DNA of 40,869 nt from Bacteroidota bacterium. Its GTDB lineage: Bacteria; Bacteroidota; Bacteroidia; Cytophagales; Cyclobacteriaceae. This document shows, in pieces, positions 7,560 to 16,434 of this stretch. The stretch covers positions 1 through 40,869 of the forward strand of contig JACZXH010000033.1 in the NCBI GenBank assembly GCA_022571715.1, read 5' to 3'. The stretch's first letter is position 1; each line of letters begins with the position of its first letter. The translations under genes and the position numbers were made by a program. The notes under the pieces were generated by a model that was not told the DNA's origin, made no database searches, and saw only the letters and a list, made by a program, of their open reading frames with translations.

Positions 7560-8276
7560 AAAACATATCACCGCTATTTTTCAAATAAAACATTTAAAAC
7601 CTCCCGGTTTATTCAGTTTATCCGTGCCTTCTATGCAAAAACCTCAATGCAGAAAGGTTATTTTTGCGGACCGCTCAGCACCGATCGCATCACAATTACT
7701 GCGATACCCCGAAAGATCCTCAATCATACAAAATTTACGGATTCTGGTATTCACACTTTGGCTGGATCATAGTTTCTGATATTAAATAAATACGATTCGA
7801 TGTGTTCAAAGACTATTCAAAATTTATTGAGCTACGCTGGCTGAACAAACCCTATCTGATACCCCCATTGATATTGACGATTTCCGTATATGGAATTGGA
7901 GGGTACGTGAATACTGGAGGCGATCTTCAGGAGATGATTGTAGCAGGATTATCCACTTTTGTTACCGGATTCTTCCTGATTACTGTAATATTGTTACATG
8001 GCACATTTACCATCAATTCACTGATGCATATAATTGGTAAACCCCGCTATGAAAGTAAAGATGAGTCTAAAAACAGCCATATCCTTGCAATGGTTGCCCT
8101 TGATAAGGGGTGGCAACCATCAATGCTATCAATCATCAGTACGGCAGGGATTTATTTGGTGGGAAATTGATTTGACCTTATCTTTTCTCAATATTCTTTT
8201 CTGGATGGGAATCTTATGGGACTTAAGGCCTGTACCTACCCATATTAATTACTTAAAAAAACAAGTGTTGATTTAA
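7560..8276 (+). pseudogene. Decayed acyl-CoA (delta-9 type) fatty acid desaturase
   Basis: Pieces of a membrane di-iron desaturase can be read in order in shifting frames. First: YHRYFSNKTFKTSRF from 7566, then QFIR...TSMQKG, where the first histidine box HRYFSH has lost its second His. After a frameshift: HRSHHNYCDTPKDP from 7679 and GFWYSHFGWI from 7739. An in-frame TAA follows at 7787-7789, then VFKDYSKF...LRWLNKP and HGTFTINSLMHIIGK. Finally the GWHNNHH box is destroyed at 8111-8122, and the other frame carries RQGFIWWEIDL and WDLRPVP to a stop at 8276. At least two frameshifts, one stop and two broken iron-ligand boxes make function impossible. The N-terminus (about 60 residues) is not recognisable. 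Seven bases downstream lies an intact plsC-like gene. Confidence 0.85.
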
Positions 8277-8283
8277 GCTTTTA

Positions 8284-9024
8284 ATGGATTTCATGAATTC
8301 TTTTATAAGACATTTTATGATGACTGTTTGGTCGATGATTTGTATTTCTTTATCGATTGTTTTTATGATTATCTTTTTCAGCAGACAAATTCCACTGGTA
8401 ATCGCAAGAACCATCTGGTCACCCGTATTATTATGGCTTGCAGGAGCTAAGCTGGAAGTCACCGGTAGAGAAAATATAAATAAAAATCTTCCCAGGCCAA
8501 TAGTGGTCGTGTCAAACCATATATCGTTTTTAGATATACCATGTATTTGCCGGGCAATCCCGTTTAATCTTTTTTGGACAGCTAAAAGCCAGATAAAACG
8601 AATGCCCTTTTTTGGGATTTATATGATGGCCACAGGTATGATATTTATTGACAGATCTAATAAACAAAAAACAATTATTAGTATTAATAAAGCGATTCAG
8701 CTAATTAAAAACGGGAAAAATGTATTTATATTCCCTGAAGGTCGAAGAAGTGTGGATGGGAAAACAGGTGTTTTTAAAAAGGGGGCTTTCCTTCTCGCTG
8801 TAAAATCCGGAGCAGATGTTGTACCAGTTGCGATTATGGACACAGACAAGGTATGGGCAAAGAAAAATTTTAGATTGCACCCGGGAAAAATAAAAGTAGC
8901 AATCGGAACACCAATACCAACAGCAAGCTACGATGAAACATCAATACCTGAATTAACAAAAAAGGTAAGAGAACGCGTGATTGCACTTCGCAACGATCAG
9001 ATTACAAAAACTCAAACATACTGA
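8284..9024 (+). CDS. plsC: 1-acyl-sn-glycerol-3-phosphate acyltransferase (PlsC-type)
   Basis: This enzyme family adds the second acyl chain to lysophosphatidate at the inner membrane, giving phosphatidate for phospholipid synthesis. The 246-residue protein has an N-terminal membrane segment (about 12-50), the catalytic NHISFLD (HX4D, His79/Asp84), a TAKSQIKRMPFFG block, FIDRSNK, and the glycerol-phosphate-binding FPEGRRS at 150-156, followed by KKGAFLLAVKSGADVVPVAI. All four acyltransferase blocks are intact. It follows directly on a destroyed desaturase gene, so it may have belonged to a two-gene lipid operon and now rely on a remaining upstream promoter. Paralogues that acylate other lipids (for example ornithine lipids) use the same motifs, so the exact acceptor is inferred. 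Confidence 0.87.
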   Translation: MDFMNSFIRHFMMTVWSMICISLSIVFMIIFFSRQIPLVIARTIWSPVLLWLAGAKLEVTGRENINKNLPRPIVVVSNHISFLDIPCICRAIPFNLFWTAKSQIKRMPFFGIYMMATGMIFIDRSNKQKTIISINKAIQLIKNGKNVFIFPEGRRSVDGKTGVFKKGAFLLAVKSGADVVPVAIMDTDKVWAKKNFRLHPGKIKVAIGTPIPTASYDETSIPELTKKVRERVIALRNDQITKTQTY

Positions 9025-9102
9025 GATAATAACTGCTCATACGAATTACCAGAAACTTGTCTGGCATTTCCATGCATACAATACATCAAATTGATTTCTG
9101 AA

Positions 9103-10275
9103 TTATCCTGTATAGCTTATTCTATAAATTGTATTAGCATAGTCGTCAGATACAAGTAATGATCCATCCGGCAAAACCAGAATATCCACTGGTCTACCCC
9201 ACTGGCTTTGGGTAGTATGATTTAGCCAGCCGTCAGCAAATACAGAATACCCAGTAGCTTGATCTCCTTCAAGCATAACGAGTGTAATACGATACCCGAT
9301 CTTTTTTGAACGGTTCCATGAACCATGCTCGGCGATAAAAATCTGGTTACGATACAGTTCAGGAAATTGACTCCCGGTATAAAATTTCAGCCCAAGAGGA
9401 GACACATGGGGTCCAAGCGCTATTGCGGGAGGGACGAATTCACTACAAGCCCTGTTTTTACCAAATTTAGGATCAGGTATAGTGCCACCGTGGCAATATG
9501 GATAGCCAAAATGCATTCCTTGTTCAGGCGCATAATTAAGTTCACACGGTGGCTTATTATCGCCCAACATGTCACGACCATTGTCCGTAAACCACATTTT
9601 ACCTGTTTCGGGATGCCAGGTAAACCCCACTGAATTTCTTACTCCTTTCACAAACACTTCCATATCCGATCCATCTTTATTTATCCGGGTGATTGATGCA
9701 TACACCTCATTATCAGGCCGCTCGCATATATTACAGGGTGCCCCTACCGGCACATAAAGCTTACCGTCAGGGCCAAAGGCAATATATTTCCATCCATGAT
9801 GGCCATTTTTTGGATACTTCTCGTAAATCACAACCGGCTTCGGAGGATTTTCAAGATGGTCTTCAATTGATTCATACTTTAATATCCTGCTTATTTCGGC
9901 AACATATAAATCTCCTTCATGAAATGCAACCCCATTCGGAGAACGGAGTCCTTCATCAATTATGTATCTCTTATCAGCTACATAATCACCATCTTCATCC
10001 TTTAATGCATACACTTTATTCCCAGATCGGTTGCCGACATATATCACTCCTGATGGGCTCATAGTGAGCGACCTTGCGTTATGTACCGATGCAAAAACAG
10101 ATATACTAAACCCATCCGGAAGATTTATGTTTTCGAGTGGGAGATCAGATATTTCCCCTGCGTCAAAATTGTTGTCAAGTAGTACCTGCCGGTCAGGGAT
10201 TTCTTGTTTTGTACACCCTGCTGCCAGATGTACGACTAGCCAGAACGTAAGAATTACAAACGAGATCATTTTCAT
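9103..10275 (-). CDS. PQQ-type sorbosone/glucose dehydrogenase-like beta-propeller lipoprotein
   Basis: The 390-residue product starts with a lipoprotein signal; the lipobox LAAGC puts the lipidated Cys at 21. The rest is a six-bladed beta-propeller of the sorbosone dehydrogenase family, with GPDGKLYVPVGAPCNIC, ITRINKDGSDMEVF, GVRNSVGFTWHPETG, WFTDNGRDMLGDN, ELN and GMHFGYPYCHGG in order and a terminal LVSDDYANTIYRI blade. Characterised relatives oxidise aldoses with PQQ in the periplasm; the His/Arg/Asn environment is suggestive but PQQ binding cannot be confirmed by eye. Many Bacteroidota homologues have unknown substrates. It is monocistronic and convergent with plsC. Confidence 0.85.
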   Translation of the reverse strand: MKMISFVILTFWLVVHLAAGCTKQEIPDRQVLLDNNFDAGEISDLPLENINLPDGFSISVFASVHNARSLTMSPSGVIYVGNRSGNKVYALKDEDGDYVADKRYIIDEGLRSPNGVAFHEGDLYVAEISRILKYESIEDHLENPPKPVVIYEKYPKNGHHGWKYIAFGPDGKLYVPVGAPCNICERPDNEVYASITRINKDGSDMEVFVKGVRNSVGFTWHPETGKMWFTDNGRDMLGDNKPPCELNYAPEQGMHFGYPYCHGGTIPDPKFGKNRACSEFVPPAIALGPHVSPLGLKFYTGSQFPELYRNQIFIAEHGSWNRSKKIGYRITLVMLEGDQATGYSVFADGWLNHTTQSQWGRPVDILVLPDGSLLVSDDYANTIYRISYTG

Positions 10276-10343
10276 TATTATATGGTTTAAAAGTGAAATT
10301 AATCAATAATTGACAAAGTATGATCGGATTTAAAAAGTTCAGG

Positions 10344-10351
10344 TAATTTTG
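10344..10351 (+). promoter_or_regulatory. Probable -7 element for the ABC-F gene
   Basis: TAATTTTG matches TAnnTTTG, with only 5 bases between it and the ATG at 10357. If this is the promoter the mRNA would be nearly leaderless. No -33 element at normal spacing was found. Confidence 0.4.
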
Positions 10352-10356
10352 CAGCT

Positions 10357-12282
10357 ATGCTTTCAGTAAACGATATATCGTATCTCATAGGCGATCGCAC
10401 ATTGTATAAGTCGGCCTCTATGCATATATCACCCAGGGATAAGATTGCGCTCATAGGATTAAATGGTACCGGTAAGACAACACTGTTACGGATAATCACA
10501 GGAGAATACAGCCCCGACAGTGGTTTGATAGAAAGAAGAAAGTCGTGTACAATAGGATTTCTGAATCAGGATATGATATCCTACGAAACCAATGACAGCA
10601 TACTTACCGTAGCAATGAGTGCATTTACAGAAGCACAGCAGATCCAAATAAAAATAGAAGACATACTGGATATACTTGAAACGGATTATTCTGAAAAGTT
10701 GGTTGAAAAGCTCACCCAATACCAGGAAAAGTATGAAACACTTGAAGGATATTCACTTCAGGCAAAGGCTGAAGAAATTCTCGAAGGAATTGGGTTTAGA
10801 ACAACAGACCTTCACAGGCCGCTGATAGAATTTTCTGGAGGGTGGCGCATGCGTGTCATGCTCGCTAAACTACTGCTGGAAAAGCCTTCTTTGCTATTGA
10901 TGGATGAACCAACAAACCACCTAGATCTACCTTCGATTGAATGGGTTGAGAATTACCTGAATAATTACGAAGGGGCATATATCATTGTTTCACATGACAG
11001 GCGGTTTCTGAACAATACTACCCGTAAAACAGTGGAAATCTCAAATAAGAAATTAAATCTATTTGAAGGTAACTATGATTATTATCTCAAGGAGAAAAAA
11101 CTCCGCAATGAAATACAGCGCAATTCGTACCAGAATCAACAAGCCCAGATTAGGCAAACAGAAAGATTCATTCAACGATTTCGTGCAAAATCAACCAAAG
11201 CCAGACAGGTACAATCAAAAATCAAATCACTTGAACGGATGGATGTGGTTGAAAAAGTGGCAGATTCAAGTCCTGTAGTGAATTTCCGTTTTGATTTCAA
11301 GCAAAAGTCAGGCAGACACCTCATTCAGCTTGAACACATTTCGAAAACTTTTGATGATATCAAGGTATTTGAAAATTCGACCATCCGGATTGAACGGGGT
11401 GACAAAATTGCACTGATCGGAGCAAATGGCAAAGGTAAATCAACCTTGTTACGGATAATTGATGGCGCCGAAACATTGCAGGGAGGAAAACGCACGGAAG
11501 GCTTTAACGTAATAAAAGCATTTTATGCTCAACACCAACTGGAAGCGCTCCATGTGGAAAATGAAATTATTGAAGAATTAAAACAATCCGGATCAGGAAA
11601 AACCGAACAAGAACTTCGCAATATTCTAGGCTGCTTTTTGTTTTCTGATGATGATATATTCAAAAAAATCAAAGTGCTTTCAGGGGGTGAAAAGTCGAGG
11701 GTAGCGCTTGCAAAAACACTGGTAACTGAAGCCAACTTTTTACTGCTGGATGAGCCCACTAACCATCTGGATTTTCAATCCGAAAATATCCTGATCCAGG
11801 CGTTGCAGCAATACCAGGGTACCTTTGTAATCGTTTCGCATAATCGCTATTTCATCTCACATACAGTCAACAAGATATGGTACATCGAAAATTTCCAGAT
11901 TAAGGAATACCCAGGAACCCTTGAAGAATATACGTATTGGATGGAACAACGAAAAAGATACGTGTCTTACCCTTCGCAATATTCTCAAAGTAAGTCTGAT
12001 ATTGGAAAAAAATACCGGAATAACTACAACAGACAAAAAGAAAATAAAGGCAGAGAAATAATAAAACTTCAGAAAGAATTATCAGAAGCTGAAAAACGTA
12101 TTGAAAGTCTGGAATCAGACATCCTTGGTCTTGAAGAAAAAATGACTATGGTAGAAGTGTATTCGGATACAGATAAGCTTATGGCTGCAAATCAGGCATA
12201 TGAATCAACGAAAAATGCTCTTAATGTGGCAAATTCTGATTGGGAAGTGGTTGCAGGCAAACTCGACAAACTGGCATGCTGA
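10357..12282 (+). CDS. ABC-F family ATPase (Uup/EttA-like)
   Basis: ABC-F proteins are soluble twin-ATPase factors that bind the ribosomal E site and relieve stalled translation; some give antibiotic protection. The 641-residue protein has two ATP-binding cassettes and no membrane domain: Walker A GLNGTGKTT at about 34-42 and GANGKGKST in the second half, signatures FSGGWRMRVMLAK and LSGGEKSRVALAK, and two LLLMDEPTNHLD / LLLDEPTNHLD Walker B motifs. Between them is a charged linker (QAQIRQTERFIQRFRAKSTKARQVQSK), the family's P-site tRNA interaction motif. A C-terminal coiled coil (about 560-640, KLQKELSEAEKRIESLE) resembles Uup. No resistance gene context is seen, so a housekeeping role is more likely. 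Confidence 0.93.
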   Translation: MLSVNDISYLIGDRTLYKSASMHISPRDKIALIGLNGTGKTTLLRIITGEYSPDSGLIERRKSCTIGFLNQDMISYETNDSILTVAMSAFTEAQQIQIKIEDILDILETDYSEKLVEKLTQYQEKYETLEGYSLQAKAEEILEGIGFRTTDLHRPLIEFSGGWRMRVMLAKLLLEKPSLLLMDEPTNHLDLPSIEWVENYLNNYEGAYIIVSHDRRFLNNTTRKTVEISNKKLNLFEGNYDYYLKEKKLRNEIQRNSYQNQQAQIRQTERFIQRFRAKSTKARQVQSKIKSLERMDVVEKVADSSPVVNFRFDFKQKSGRHLIQLEHISKTFDDIKVFENSTIRIERGDKIALIGANGKGKSTLLRIIDGAETLQGGKRTEGFNVIKAFYAQHQLEALHVENEIIEELKQSGSGKTEQELRNILGCFLFSDDDIFKKIKVLSGGEKSRVALAKTLVTEANFLLLDEPTNHLDFQSENILIQALQQYQGTFVIVSHNRYFISHTVNKIWYIENFQIKEYPGTLEEYTYWMEQRKRYVSYPSQYSQSKSDIGKKYRNNYNRQKENKGREIIKLQKELSEAEKRIESLESDILGLEEKMTMVEVYSDTDKLMAANQAYESTKNALNVANSDWEVVAGKLDKLAC

Positions 12283-12289
12283 CAGCCTG

Positions 12290-13048
12290 TCAAAATGCTA
12301 CTCCCATGGCAAAGACAATATTTCTGAAGTTACGTTTTTCAACCAATATACTACTACTTTCGTTCCACCAATTATCTATATAGATGAGCTTTCCTGACTG
12401 GTGTTTATACGCCAGGTAAAACATCAATGCGGAATTAATGCCCTTTATTTTTATTCCGCTTCCGATTTCCCAATACATGCCTCCTTTTACATCATCAATA
12501 TCTGTCCATACGCTGGAGGAACTTTTCACCCACATGGGCGCATAGCCCAAATTAATATTTAATACCGGTACCACACGTCCGGAACCGATATCCCCCTTCC
12601 CGCTTACGTATATAGGCAGAGCCGAAGTTTCTCCATATCTGTCAAACCCTACTCCTAATCCTGTGCGGATTCCAGATTGAACCCAAAGGCCGTTTACCGT
12701 ATGAAATGTCCAATCAGCTGAAACCCCGGAGAATTCACTTGATTTTAGAAAAATCAGGCCAGCTGATGTTTCATTAAAATATCCGGTTTCTTTACTTATA
12801 TACGCCCTGTATTTAAAAGAAATACTCCTGAACCATTTGATCTTATCGTAGCTAATTACAACCTGTTGTGAATCGAGTATCAGTACTTTAATATATACAT
12901 CAATCTTATTTTCAACGATGATACCACGTATCTTGCTCCCATCTATAAGGCGAATTTTTGCCAGGGTATGCTGACTGAATGCTTTATCGGCAGAAATAAA
13001 AAGCATTATCCCGAAAAAAATGATTAATGTCCTGCTCAAATTACTCAT
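12290..13048 (-). CDS. Outer-membrane beta-barrel-like hypothetical protein
   Basis: A 252-residue secreted protein with a signal peptide (about residues 6-25, ending KAFSQ). After it comes a small basic domain (ITLAKIRLIDGSKIRGIIVENK-type strand, split here as IRLIDGSKIRG), then alternating strands rich in aromatic and Gly residues (GLWVQSGIRTGLGVGFDRYG, MYWEIGSGIKIKG, ALMFYLAYKHQ) ending GVAF, as expected for a small outer-membrane barrel. I cannot name a family beyond that. Its start overlaps the end of the LVIVD lipoprotein gene by 4 bases, so the two are probably translated together and may work together at the outer membrane. Confidence 0.7.
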   Translation of the reverse strand: MSNLSRTLIIFFGIMLFISADKAFSQHTLAKIRLIDGSKIRGIIVENKIDVYIKVLILDSQQVVISYDKIKWFRSISFKYRAYISKETGYFNETSAGLIFLKSSEFSGVSADWTFHTVNGLWVQSGIRTGLGVGFDRYGETSALPIYVSGKGDIGSGRVVPVLNINLGYAPMWVKSSSSVWTDIDDVKGGMYWEIGSGIKIKGINSALMFYLAYKHQSGKLIYIDNWWNESSSILVEKRNFRNIVFAMGVAF

Positions 13049-14337
13049 TCTCCGTTCGAGATTATAGGTATAAAACTTAATAATTCAATGCTTTCAATGT
13101 CAGAATAGTCATACTGGTAAAGCCCATCCTCACCTACCGCAAGCAATACTTTTTGCCATGGTATTACGTCAAATACATTGATATCAGTAAAAGCAGCTAT
13201 CAAATTTGATGAAATATTATCCACATCGGTGATGTTGTACACCCGCAAACCAAATTCCGCCTCACATACAAACAACACATCGCCATCGAGGCCTAACCCA
13301 TACGGATTTTGCATCTGATAAGTCTTGTGCAGTCTTGGATTTTCGATACTTGAAATATCAATTACATCCAGTTGATTGGTAAATCCCTGGCAGGCGTTCC
13401 CCGATCGCAGTGTCACAAACGCGTAGTCGTCGTTAGCAACCACCGGGTCGCAGGCAGTAACGTGCAGAAATGACGAAACATATGTGGGATTTGCAGGGAC
13501 AGATGTATCAAAAATGAACATCCCGGCCTGAGCGCCAATAAATAACTTATCTTTAAATGGAAATATGGTCTCTACATTCCAGCTTACTTCCACTGAATTT
13601 TCATACATCGGCGATGAAGTATCCGATATATCAAAGACATTCAGATTATAGCTGTCAACCGCATACAGAAAATCCGATTGTACTGCAAACCGAGCAATAG
13701 AACCTCCAAGACCTGTTGGGTTAGCAGGACTTGATGCATTGGGAGAAGCAGCAAAAGAGACGTCAGACATAGCTATGCCAAATTCCAGCAAAACAAGCCC
13801 GCCGGTACTTCTGCATTCGTCCGTCATCTCTATTTTCTGTACTTCTTCCCAGCCCGTAATAACCACCCCATCGCTAGCTGCAAAGCCAAATTGAATATTG
13901 TAATTTGGAAATACATTCTCAAGCCTTGTGACAAGCCCGATATTCCCAATATCCGATATATCAATAGCAAGCAAATCCACATAGCTATCGGCATAAAGAA
14001 TATTATTCTTTACCGCAATATCGAAATTACCCGGTATGTAAATAAACTTTTCGATTACCGGATTCTTGTTGTCTGCATTGTTGATAATATGTACACCTTC
14101 ACCTGGTTCATTGATCAACACATACTGACCATATAAATATATCTTACCCGGGCTTTTAAGTTCGACCGGTTCCCCGATTTTAAACCCGTCCTTTACTTCC
14201 TGCGAAGTGGCATATACAGGCTCGAAATATGTGTACGTATTGGTTGTTTCGCACGTATCGGAGCATCCGGAAAATGCCAACAAAGCTAGAAATGTACTGC
14301 TTATCATATAAAGTGTATCATTCTTATTCAATTTCAT
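13045..14337 (-). CDS. LVIVD-repeat beta-propeller lipoprotein
   Basis: The 430-residue protein begins with a lipoprotein signal ending LLAFSGC, so the lipidated Cys is residue 25 from this start. A longer frame reaches 14373, but the extra 12 residues precede the signal peptide and are not expected to be translated. The body shows LVIVD-type propeller repeats: GEGVHIINNADNKNPVIEKF, ADSYVDLLAIDISDIG, LYAVDSYNLNVFDISDTSSP, GAQAGMFIFDTSVPANP and GLRVYNITDVD. These repeats form surface propellers in Bacteroidota and archaea; binding partners are largely unknown. It overlaps the downstream beta-barrel-like gene by 4 bases. Confidence 0.85.
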   Translation of the reverse strand: MKLNKNDTLYMISSTFLALLAFSGCSDTCETTNTYTYFEPVYATSQEVKDGFKIGEPVELKSPGKIYLYGQYVLINEPGEGVHIINNADNKNPVIEKFIYIPGNFDIAVKNNILYADSYVDLLAIDISDIGNIGLVTRLENVFPNYNIQFGFAASDGVVITGWEEVQKIEMTDECRSTGGLVLLEFGIAMSDVSFAASPNASSPANPTGLGGSIARFAVQSDFLYAVDSYNLNVFDISDTSSPMYENSVEVSWNVETIFPFKDKLFIGAQAGMFIFDTSVPANPTYVSSFLHVTACDPVVANDDYAFVTLRSGNACQGFTNQLDVIDISSIENPRLHKTYQMQNPYGLGLDGDVLFVCEAEFGLRVYNITDVDNISSNLIAAFTDINVFDVIPWQKVLLAVGEDGLYQYDYSDIESIELLSFIPIISNGE

Positions 14338-14469
14338 AGCATTAAATATTTTAGATTCATGTATATGACACACGCCCTGCAGGATTGGTTGGAATGGTTT
14401 ACGTTCTTAGTCAAAATCTTAACATTAATTTAATTTGTTTCGGAAGATTTATGGTAAATCGTAAAATAA

Positions 14470-15762
14470 TTACCTGATCATATACCTCAGATTAATGCCA
14501 ATATTGAATGAATTTGGCACAATACTGAAATTAGAATCCGGTTTGGTGATGTCCGTAAGTCCAATACTGTACTGAGGTACAATAGAGAACTGATAATACG
14601 TTGCAAAATTAACATATACCTCTGTACCAATAAGCACAGACCAGCTTAACGGCCTGTACGGAGACTGATTGCCTGACAAACTGAACTCCTGGTATGATTC
14701 TGATTGAATCGTGCTATTCAATAGTATATTTGATGAAAACCCTCCCGTTACCAGCCATCCGATTTTCTTATCGATAATCTGGTATCCGGCTTTTATGGGT
14801 ATGGTTAAGAATTTAAAGCTGTTGGTAACCTGGTAATTTGTAACATTTTGTAAATCGCCGAATAGTTTTGTTTCGTAATACACCGGATAAATTAAATCAC
14901 CGGATTCAATCACAGCGTTTGAATTGGCAGGAAGCTCTGAATACATATAGTTCAGGCCTGTTTCCAATATCCATCTACGCCCAATTTTGCCACCAACACC
15001 TATACCTACCCCATACGAAAACCCGGGTTTATCAGTGGTGGCTACATTTACCTCGGATCCATCATTAGCCGTCATTGCAGGGGCCGCATCAGCGGATGAT
15101 AAACCGAATCCGACAGGCGATGCCGCATTATAACTTCCGGTTGCAAATCCTGCTTTTGCCCACACGTTCGATGCCACATCGTTATCTTCGTCGATTTTTT
15201 TCCAGAACGGAATCATTTGTGGCTCGTCATCAGGCTTTTTAATACCTATGTCAAATAACCCCCTTTGCGTTATTTCCGGAAAATAAGCTATAATCAGTCC
15301 AGTTTCGTATGCAACAGATTCTGTGATAATGGAGAATTCAGCATCAGGCTCGGTCAGGCCGGGTATGGAGGCCACATCGTCCTCTTTTTTGAGCTTTGCT
15401 ATAATACGAGTGTCATCCACTCCCTGCAGCAGATCTTTTTTCTCAACAATAGCTGGTGGTATTTCTTTGTCAGGTGATTCTTTTATTTCATTGTTGAAGG
15501 TCTTATCATTTTCATTTATAGTTGTCGTTATCAGGGTTTCGGGTTTATGTTTATTTATTGCATTGAAAACAGCAATACTGGCTGCAAAAAGCAGGGAAGC
15601 CGCCGCAACCAGCTGGAAAAAAAACAGCCGTTTTTTATACTTGCCACTATTTCCCGCTGCCAGAGTTAGCGCTACATTTTCCCACACACGTGGCGAGGGT
15701 GCAATCTCCGCATTTTCAAATGCTAACCGGAAGCTTTTTTCAAATTGACTGGTACTGTTCAT
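14470..15762 (-). CDS. Anti-sigma-like N-terminus fused to an outer-membrane beta-barrel domain
   Basis: The 430-residue protein has a short cytoplasmic N-terminus (QFEKSFRLAFENAEIAPSPRVWENV) of the type seen in Bacteroidota proteins encoded directly after ECF sigma genes, one transmembrane segment at about residues 44-63, an acidic/Lys-rich linker, and a C-terminal barrel-like domain (SYGVGIGVGGKIGRRWILETGLNYMYS split here as GVGIGVGGKIG and LETGLNYMYS; later IPIKAGYQI and NIGINLRYMIR at the end). The start chosen is the ATG one base after the sigma-gene stop; an alternative ATG at 15777 overlaps the sigma gene by 14 bases. The arrangement suggests it senses or transmits envelope state to the sigma factor, which is inference. 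Confidence 0.75.
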   Translation of the reverse strand: MNSTSQFEKSFRLAFENAEIAPSPRVWENVALTLAAGNSGKYKKRLFFFQLVAAASLLFAASIAVFNAINKHKPETLITTTINENDKTFNNEIKESPDKEIPPAIVEKKDLLQGVDDTRIIAKLKKEDDVASIPGLTEPDAEFSIITESVAYETGLIIAYFPEITQRGLFDIGIKKPDDEPQMIPFWKKIDEDNDVASNVWAKAGFATGSYNAASPVGFGLSSADAAPAMTANDGSEVNVATTDKPGFSYGVGIGVGGKIGRRWILETGLNYMYSELPANSNAVIESGDLIYPVYYETKLFGDLQNVTNYQVTNSFKFLTIPIKAGYQIIDKKIGWLVTGGFSSNILLNSTIQSESYQEFSLSGNQSPYRPLSWSVLIGTEVYVNFATYYQFSIVPQYSIGLTDITKPDSNFSIVPNSFNIGINLRYMIR

Positions 15763-15763
15763 C

Positions 15764-16312
15764 TTATACGGATCCATAATTTACATTTTCAAACTCTTCA
15801 AGCTCTTCCCTGAGAATCTTTCTTGCTCTGGAATACTGCGATTTACTGGTTCCACTACTGATATCCAGCTTTTCTGCAATCTCCGAATGGCTGTACCCAT
15901 CTATGGCATACAAGTTGAAAATTATCTGACAACCTGCCGGAAGGGCCTGTATCATTTTCAATAATTCCTGAAAGTGAATTTCTGATAGGTCGACTTCATT
16001 CTCACTATGCAATGTAATTTCATCCACATGCGACATCGGAAACATATACAGTTTACTTCTGTTTTGATTCAAAGAGGTATTAATCACAATGCGTTTTATC
16101 CAGCCTCCCAGTTTGTCATGGCGTTTCAAAGATCCTATCTTTTGAAATACCTTAACAAATGCCTCCTGCAGGATATCTTCTGCATCAGATACAGATTTTG
16201 AATATCTTAGTGCAATCACCATCATTGTAGGCGAAAAAAGGTCATAAAGCTCCCTTTGAGCATGATTATCTCCATTTTTGCATGCTTTTATCAGTTTATG
16301 ATCAAAAGACAC
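15764..16312 (-). CDS. ECF-type sigma-70 family RNA polymerase sigma factor
   Basis: The 182-residue protein has sigma region 2 with DAEDILQEAFVKVFQKI (about 43-59) and LKRHDKLGGWIKRIVINTSLNQ (43-90 region; -10 recognition), and a C-terminal region 4 helix-turn-helix with LPAGCQIIFNLYAIDGYSHSEIAEKLDISSGTSKSQYSRARKIL, given here by its parts GYSHSEIAEKLDISSG and SQYSRARKIL. There is no region 1 or 3, so it is an ECF factor that redirects RNA polymerase to a small regulon, here unknown. It is followed at once by the anti-sigma/barrel gene, with which it likely forms a regulatory pair, and diverges from the T9SS plug gene across 122 bases. Confidence 0.92.
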   Translation of the reverse strand: MSFDHKLIKACKNGDNHAQRELYDLFSPTMMVIALRYSKSVSDAEDILQEAFVKVFQKIGSLKRHDKLGGWIKRIVINTSLNQNRSKLYMFPMSHVDEITLHSENEVDLSEIHFQELLKMIQALPAGCQIIFNLYAIDGYSHSEIAEKLDISSGTSKSQYSRARKILREELEEFENVNYGSV

Positions 16313-16368
16313 AATAGTAGTGGTTATCCCAAGGGTTTCCTTATTTACTGTAATTTAGACACACATTT

Positions 16369-16381
16369 AACCCAATGGGTT
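16369..16381. promoter_or_regulatory. Inverted repeat AACCCA-A-TGGGTT between the sigma factor and plug genes
   Basis: A perfect 6-base dyad with a 1-base centre lies in the 122-base divergent intergenic region. Its position would allow control of either gene. No binding protein is known. Confidence 0.3.
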
Positions 16382-16434
16382 GGAAACCCCGACATTTTAT
16401 CCAAAAATAAAGTAAAATTCGCCATTTCCTGAAA

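Noticed and set aside
7522-7779. Open frame of 85 codons on the plus strand
   Set aside because: It is a shifted frame through the desaturase remnant; the homologous readings lie in other frames.
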